In this document: piece by piece, positions 5,109 through 8,954 of the stretch
Layout: the number at the start of each line of letters is the position of its first letter
How positions within the stretch are numbered: position 1 is the stretch's first letter
Source: Candidatus Omnitrophota bacterium
GTDB lineage: Bacteria > Omnitrophota > Gorgyraeia > JAHIPI01
Direction: 5' to 3'
Length of the DNA: 8,954 nt
Assembly (NCBI GenBank): GCA_030616695.1
Contig: JAUWWU010000027.1
Span: 1-8,954 of the forward strand
Notes under the pieces: model-generated
Database searches by the model: none
What the model was told of the DNA's origin: nothing
The model's input: the letters and a program-made list of their open reading frames with translations, nothing else
Translations under genes and position numbers: made by a program

Positions 5109-6818
5109 ATGAAAAAGCATATCGTTAAAAAGGTATTTATATTAAGTGTAATCGCCTTATGGGGCTTTCTTTCCTGCAATGCGCCGGCGGAAAACGTTAT
5201 ATTGGTAGAGGATTATAACGATACCGATTTGTCCAGGAATACGCTCGGCTTCTGGACGGGCAGCAATCTAGGCAAGAAGTCAAAGGAAATAGAGCTATAT
5301 TCCTATAATCAGAATCACGAAACGAACTGGACGAATTATAAAGAGACAAACAGGGCGAAGAAGATCAGCTACAATTGTTCGAAGAAAGGCGATTTCTGGT
5401 ATGCCACGAATCTCTGGGATGATGCGACTCATCTGGATATATCGGCTTTTACACACCTTTCATTCCGCGTCAAGGGCAAAAAAGGCGGCGAGGATTTCTA
5501 CATACAACTGCAGGACGGCGTCCCTGTCAACGACGGCCCCGAACCGCTTATAGAAATACATTCGTCGGATTATTTTACCGTGGGCGACGAATGGCAGCAG
5601 GTTGATATAGATCTGAGCGCGTTTTCCGGACTGGATAGGACAAAGATGAGGGCTATAAGCATGGAATTCCGCGCCAGCCTCAATATGACGAAAGGGACGA
5701 TATACCTGGATAACCTCGCGTTCTCAAAGGGCGTCGGGAAACCGGAGAGCACAGGCCCTGTGCGGATTGAGAGAGAAACAAATAGACTTTTTGTAGACGG
5801 ACAGCCGTTTACCGTTAAAGGAGTAGGGTACCAACCTACGCCTATAGGAGATCCGGTGTATCCTCCTTTTTACGGTAGGTACTCCGCCGCATATACGGCC
5901 GAAGTCTACGAACGCGACCTATCGCTTCTTGAGGAGATGGGATGCAATACGCTGAAGACATGGGGTGACCCCGGTAAAGTACTTATGTATGACGCAGCGG
6001 CAACGTACGGATTAAAGGTTATAGCGGGTTTCTGGATGGACGGCAATTTAGATTATGCGAATTCCGATGTCCGGGATACCGCAAAACTGAATTTTAAAAG
6101 ATATGTGAATAAATACAAAGATTCACCGGCCCTGCTTATGTGGGCAATAGGCAATGAATGCAATTATTCCTCAACCATCAAACACAAATATTATTACAGC
6201 CTTTGCAATGAGCTGGCAGAGATTGCATACAGCCTTGAAGGCGGAACCTATCACCCGGCCATAATCGTCAACGGGAAGCTCCATCATATAGGAATAGGCG
6301 ATTACAATACCTTAGATGCCCAGTTGGATTACGTGGATGCGTGGGGGGCCAACCTTTACGCAAAAAAGTACCGCGCCGTTGACTGGTTTACGCGGCCGGC
6401 CATGGGCATCTTTGAGGTATATAAAGACAAGAGTTCAAAACCGCTGGTAATAACCGAATACGGAGCGGACGCGTTCTATACCACGAGTACATATCCTCTT
6501 ATAGATGGCTACGTAGATGAAGACGCTCAGGCAAGCCGGGTGCGGCACAACACCCTTAATATCCTGGCGGCTTCGGATGTATGCCTTGGCGGATGCGTTA
6601 TGGAGTATTCGGACGAATGGTGGAAGGATTCGTCAGGGGAGCTTGATACGCACGATGCAGGCCCCGGCTACGCCTGGTATTCGCACTTGCCGGACGGCTA
6701 CGTCAACGAGGAATACTGGGGCATTGTTTCTGTCGAAAAGAATATAGAGCAGGGGATGCCCGACATCGTGACCCCGCGCCGGGCCTATTATAAATTGAAA
6801 GCTATCTTCACAAAATAG
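5109..6818 (+). CDS. Secreted clan GH-A glycoside hydrolase with N-terminal carbohydrate-binding-like domain
   Basis: The 569-residue exported protein begins with a signal peptide: MKKHIVKK, a hydrophobic core 9-22, and a likely cleavage after NAPA (A27). The Cys at 23 lies in a poor lipobox (F-L-S-C), so a lipoprotein is possible but less likely. Residues 29-206 form a beta-rich domain (FRVKGKKGGEDFYIQL, WQQVDIDLSAF, IYLDNLAFSK) like CBM11/CIA30-type galactose-binding modules. Residues 218-569 form a TIM-barrel hydrolase of clan GH-A: LFVDGQPFTVKGVGYQ, DLSLLEEMGCNTLKTWG, LLMWAIGNE with the likely acid/base E350, and PLVITEYGAD with the likely nucleophile E450. The family could be GH2-, GH5- or GH72-like, and the substrate (beta-glucan or matrix polysaccharide) cannot be settled. 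ATG 5109 is preferred to ATG 5073 because AAGGAGG (5094-5100) stands 8 nt before it, and the upstream start overlaps the PilZ gene. It ends in tandem TAGTAG inside a perfect palindrome. Confidence 0.88.
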   Translation: MKKHIVKKVFILSVIALWGFLSCNAPAENVILVEDYNDTDLSRNTLGFWTGSNLGKKSKEIELYSYNQNHETNWTNYKETNRAKKISYNCSKKGDFWYATNLWDDATHLDISAFTHLSFRVKGKKGGEDFYIQLQDGVPVNDGPEPLIEIHSSDYFTVGDEWQQVDIDLSAFSGLDRTKMRAISMEFRASLNMTKGTIYLDNLAFSKGVGKPESTGPVRIERETNRLFVDGQPFTVKGVGYQPTPIGDPVYPPFYGRYSAAYTAEVYERDLSLLEEMGCNTLKTWGDPGKVLMYDAAATYGLKVIAGFWMDGNLDYANSDVRDTAKLNFKRYVNKYKDSPALLMWAIGNECNYSSTIKHKYYYSLCNELAEIAYSLEGGTYHPAIIVNGKLHHIGIGDYNTLDAQLDYVDAWGANLYAKKYRAVDWFTRPAMGIFEVYKDKSSKPLVITEYGADAFYTTSTYPLIDGYVDEDAQASRVRHNTLNILAASDVCLGGCVMEYSDEWWKDSSGELDTHDAGPGYAWYSHLPDGYVNEEYWGIVSVEKNIEQGMPDIVTPRRAYYKLKAIFTK

Positions 6819-6850
6819 TAGGGGAGGTTTAAACCTCCCCTACTATTTTG
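6811..6850. terminator. Perfect 40-bp palindrome, bidirectional terminator between convergent genes
   Basis: The 20-bp arm 6811-6830 (core TAGTAGGGGAGG) is the exact reverse complement of 6831-6850, with no spacer; the centre is GGTTTAAACC. The arm ends in ATTTT on both strands, so each transcript would have a GC-rich stem flanked by As and followed by Us. The left arm includes the stop of the glycosidase gene (TAG 6816-6818, with a second TAG beside it). The right end is 25 nt from the stop of the opposing ppiD-like gene. A role as shared terminator fits well. Confidence 0.85.
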
Positions 6851-6871
6851 GATAAGTATGGCTGTGGATAA
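6847..6871 (-). promoter_or_regulatory. Possible pair of DnaA boxes (one exact, one with a single mismatch)
   Basis: TGTGGATAA at 6863-6871 is, on the minus strand, TTATCCACA, the consensus DnaA box. TTTGGATAA at 6847-6855 differs by one base, in the same orientation and 16 bp away. Both lie in the short gap between convergent genes. No dnaA, dnaN or AT-rich unwinding element is nearby, so an origin is not supported. The matches may be a titration or regulatory site, or chance. Confidence 0.25.
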
Positions 6872-6874
6872 GTC

Positions 6875-8731
6875 CTATAGATTGCTTTTTAGGTTAGCTT
6901 TTAGTTTTAACTCGGTGAGCCATTGGTTCAGGAGCCGGGATTTCTTCTGCCGGAGCAGCCTTTCCCGGAAAACTTCCTTTTCTTCCTGAAATTTTTCCTC
7001 TTCTATGGATTTAAAGTCTTTAAGCGCTACAATACACGAGACCCTTTGCGTATTCAATAAGGGGCTTACGTCCCCGACCTTGTAATCGAAGACCTCTTTT
7101 ATGTCCGACGCAGACCCTATATCCTTTATGTAATCTTTCCTGGTTATATAGTCCGTTTCTTTTATTTCAGGGCCGGCGGCTTCGGCTGCTTTCTCGAAAG
7201 AGAAACCAGCCTCGATCTTCTCCATAATGGCCTCTTTATATTTTTCCATGCTTTCTTTGGCCATCCGGCGCGCCTTGTCCTGTTTGACCCTTGCCTCTAT
7301 AGGCTCTTTTAGTTCTTCCAAAGGAGGGATCTCAGGCTCTTTTTTTTCTTTTACCCGTATAATATAATTCGCTTCGGAATCCGCGCCCTTAGGCGATATC
7401 AACGGGCTTACCTCACCGATCTTTAGATCAAAAGCCGCCTTTTGGACATCAGGATTCCATCCGATCTCGGGGACAATGCCCCGGCGGGAGAAATATCCGG
7501 TAGTCTTTATGGTTTTATTGTATTCATCCGCCGTCTTTTCAAAACTCTCCCCCTTATCTATCGAGGCCGCGGCAAGCAGGGCTTCGTCGTAGGCATCGTT
7601 TTTAGCGGTCTCCTTCAACAGGATGCCTTTTATCTTTTCCCTGGAGACTTCAAGCGTTTCCGTATAGGGCTCTTTTCTGTCCTCGACTTTTATTATGTGA
7701 TGGCCGAATTGCGTTTTCACTATATCGCTTACTTCGCCTACTTTTAAGGCAAAAGCGGCCTCTTCGAATTCAGGAACCATTTTGCCCCTTTCAAAATAAC
7801 CCAGGTCCCCGCCTTTGTCTTTCGTGGGGCCGGTCGAGTGCTCCTGCGCCAGCTTTGCGAAATCCGACCCCTTTTTTGCCTTTTTGAGGACACGCTTTGC
7901 CTCCTCTTCGTCATCGAAGAGTATATGCCTTGCCCGTATACTTTCGGGATGCTCAAATTCATCTATGCGCGTGTCGTAGTAGTAACTTATCTCGTCGTCT
8001 CCTATATCTATGCCTTCGGTGTAATCGGTGTGCTTGAATTCGATATATTCTATATTCGCGCGCTCGGGCAGTTTAAATTCGCGGGAATTCGTGTTATAGT
8101 AATCTTCGATTTCGGCGTCGGAGGCCTCTGTCTTTTCCGTAAAGTCCCTGTAGGACTGCGTTACGTAGGCGATCTTTATTTTTTCGTTCTCCTCTTTATA
8201 TTTTTTGAGCAGCTCCTCATCCGTTACCGCCGCGTCTTTTACAACATTATTTGCCAGCTTCGCGATTATAAGGGAGCCCCTCATGTCTTCCTCGAATTCC
8301 CTGGGGGATACGCGGAATGTGTTTGTCACCACCTGCTCATACAGCTCTGTATCAAATCTGTTGTCCCTTATAAGGAAAGCGAAGTTTCTTATTGTATCTA
8401 TCACTTCCTGGTTGCTTACCTTTATTTTTTGCCTTTTTGCTTCATGCAGTAAGATAAGCCTGTTCCACGCCTCGCCCCGCAGGTCCAGCTGTTTATAGAT
8501 CTTATGGAAATCCTCATATTTCATCATGGCTTCGTTTTTGACGGCGCGCCAGCTCTCGGCGTAATCTTCGAAGGAAACATTTTTGCCGAATATCATGCCG
8601 GCGAAAGACGGCCCGCGCCCCCGGCGGGAAGACGTCCTCGCCCCGAACAGGACAAAGGCGGGTATTATGATAATGGCAAGCCCTATTAATATCCTTTTTG
8701 CGACCTTTTTGCTCCTCAGCTGCCTTAACAT
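6875..8731 (-). CDS. ppiD: PpiD/SurA-like periplasmic peptidyl-prolyl isomerase chaperone
   Basis: The 618-residue membrane-anchored protein has nearly the length of E. coli PpiD (623). A basic N-terminus ([13 protein letters not shown]) leads to one membrane helix (13-30), so the bulk lies in the periplasm. A SurA/PpiD-type helical chaperone region (about 45-225) precedes a canonical parvulin domain at 265-352: [46 protein letters not shown], then [12 protein letters not shown]. Two weaker parvulin-like units follow at about 390-463 ([22 protein letters not shown]) and 505-573 ([13 protein letters not shown]). Each keeps the [13 protein letters not shown] segment but lacks the HIL and GHHII strands, so they are probably non-catalytic. 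A charged coiled helix closes the protein. The start is supported by AAAGGAAGG just 5' on the minus strand and by a good promoter. It stands alone, convergent to the glycosidase gene and divergent from the aldolase-family gene. PpiD-type proteins help fold envelope proteins at the Sec exit; that role here is inferred. Confidence 0.88.
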   Translation of the reverse strand: MLRQLRSKKVAKRILIGLAIIIIPAFVLFGARTSSRRGRGPSFAGMIFGKNVSFEDYAESWRAVKNEAMMKYEDFHKIYKQLDLRGEAWNRLILLHEAKRQKIKVSNQEVIDTIRNFAFLIRDNRFDTELYEQVVTNTFRVSPREFEEDMRGSLIIAKLANNVVKDAAVTDEELLKKYKEENEKIKIAYVTQSYRDFTEKTEASDAEIEDYYNTNSREFKLPERANIEYIEFKHTDYTEGIDIGDDEISYYYDTRIDEFEHPESIRARHILFDDEEEAKRVLKKAKKGSDFAKLAQEHSTGPTKDKGGDLGYFERGKMVPEFEEAAFALKVGEVSDIVKTQFGHHIIKVEDRKEPYTETLEVSREKIKGILLKETAKNDAYDEALLAAASIDKGESFEKTADEYNKTIKTTGYFSRRGIVPEIGWNPDVQKAAFDLKIGEVSPLISPKGADSEANYIIRVKEKKEPEIPPLEELKEPIEARVKQDKARRMAKESMEKYKEAIMEKIEAGFSFEKAAEAAGPEIKETDYITRKDYIKDIGSASDIKEVFDYKVGDVSPLLNTQRVSCIVALKDFKSIEEEKFQEEKEVFRERLLRQKKSRLLNQWLTELKLKANLKSNL

Positions 8732-8753
8732 TTTTACCTTCCTTTAACCGCAT

Positions 8754-8782
8754 ATTATATGTGATATGCGATTATTTGGCAA
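8754..8782 (-). promoter_or_regulatory. Sigma70-type promoter for the ppiD-like gene
   Basis: On the minus strand TTGCCA (8777-8782) and a perfect TATAAT (8754-8759) are separated by 17 bp. Transcription would start near 8747, leaving a leader of only about 15 nt that holds AAAGGAAGG and then the ATG at 8731. A partly palindromic AAGCGCTT (8781-8788) touches the -35 box and lies between the two divergent promoters, a plausible but unproven operator. Confidence 0.65.
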
Positions 8783-8796
8783 GCGCTTTATTGCTT

Positions 8797-8824
8797 TTGA
8801 AAATCAGTCTCTATATGATATAAT
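8797..8824 (+). promoter_or_regulatory. Extended -10 promoter abutting the aldolase-family start codon
   Basis: TTGAAA (8797-8802) is followed after 16 bp by TATAAT (8819-8824), with TG at 8816-8817 one base upstream of it (extended -10). The expected start of transcription is around 8830-8833, at or just before the ATG at 8834. Confidence 0.7.
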
Positions 8825-8833
8825 AATGCCGTT

Positions 8834-8954
8834 ATGGTAGGGCGGAAAAAAATATTAAAAGACCTGGTAAATATCGGAAAAAAAGTCAGCCGGGCAGACC
8901 TTATAATCGGCGAAGGGGGGAATATAAGCGCCAGAGTCGCCGATGTGGTATATA
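8834..8954 (+). CDS. Class II aldolase/adducin-family protein, N-terminal part only
   Basis: Forty codons are visible before the window ends. The translation MVGRKKILKDLVNIGKKVSRADLIIGEGGNISARVADVVY matches the N-terminus of class II aldolase/adducin proteins (L-fuculose-phosphate and ribulose-phosphate aldolases and relatives). It has the opening helix followed by the G-x-x-GN-[IV]-S-x-R phosphate-binding turn (GEGGNISAR). The metal-binding histidines would lie further downstream, so substrate and even catalytic activity are unknown. ATG 8834 is the only reasonable start: an in-frame TGA lies at 8816-8818 and no other start codon comes between. No Shine-Dalgarno sequence precedes it, and the promoter -10 box ends only 9 nt upstream. 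Confidence 0.8.
   Translation, partial: MVGRKKILKDLVNIGKKVSRADLIIGEGGNISARVADVVY

Noticed and set aside
4595..5179. 194-codon open frame on the - strand opposite the PilZ gene
   Set aside because: It is antisense to two supported genes and has no recognisable domain.
6811..6871. Replication origin from the DnaA-like boxes beside the palindrome
   Set aside because: Only two boxes are present, with no AT-rich unwinding region and no dnaA, dnaN, gyrB or parAB neighbours.
7838..8452. 204-codon open frame on the + strand inside the ppiD-like gene
   Set aside because: It is an antisense shadow of a well-supported gene, rich in Phe/Tyr/Val/Cys, with no motif and no ribosome site.
1..8954. CRISPR array, tRNA or rRNA gene
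   Set aside because: No regularly spaced repeats, no cloverleaf with conserved tRNA boxes and no rRNA-like sequence were seen on either strand.

Overview
The window reads as a chromosomal segment from an uncultivated, Gram-negative-type bacterium. An outer-envelope folding factor of the PpiD/SurA type argues for a periplasm. The mix of families (a glyA-deaminase-nrdR cluster, an AmrS-type radical SAM protein, a DUF1189 membrane protein, a PilZ protein, a secreted glycosidase) is reminiscent of Omnitrophota (candidate phylum OP3). That placement is an impression from gene content and cannot be proved from the sequence alone. Both ends cut through genes.

Region 1 (1-3002, + strand) is a tightly packed nucleotide/one-carbon operon. 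It holds the 3' part of glyA (serine hydroxymethyltransferase), a dCMP deaminase-family protein, the ribonucleotide-reductase repressor NrdR, and an AmrS-like radical SAM protein. The first three fit one theme: SHMT makes methylene-THF, the deaminase makes dUMP (the two substrates of thymidylate synthase), and NrdR sets deoxynucleotide supply. The nrdR frame is broken by an amber codon. The missing C-terminal 20 codons are intact behind it and end in an ATGA overlap with the next gene. AmrS appears to lack its usual C-terminal end, and the sequence that follows is a repeat-like intergenic stretch.

Region 2 (3003-4234) contains a DUF1189-type membrane protein set between two palindrome-rich, non-coding blocks whose ends carry GGGGAC-type inverted repeats. 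The second block reaches into the DUF1189 gene and supplies its last codons and its stop.

Region 3 (4235-6850) is the most interesting part. A near-consensus sigma70 promoter is followed by a well-formed GEMM-I (class I cyclic-di-GMP) riboswitch aptamer and an intrinsic terminator. Next come a 200-residue protein that looks like a ribbon-helix-helix-like N-terminus fused to a PilZ domain, and a secreted clan GH-A glycoside hydrolase with an N-terminal carbohydrate-binding-like domain. The operon ends in a perfect 40-bp palindrome. If read correctly, c-di-GMP is sensed twice in one operon: by the leader RNA and by the first protein. That protein could itself bind DNA, and the operon's output is an exported polysaccharide-active enzyme.

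Region 4 (6851-8954) holds a convergent PpiD/SurA-like peptidyl-prolyl isomerase on the - strand. A compact divergent promoter region follows, then the start of a class II aldolase/adducin-family gene. The promoter of that gene lies so close to its ATG that the mRNA is probably leaderless.
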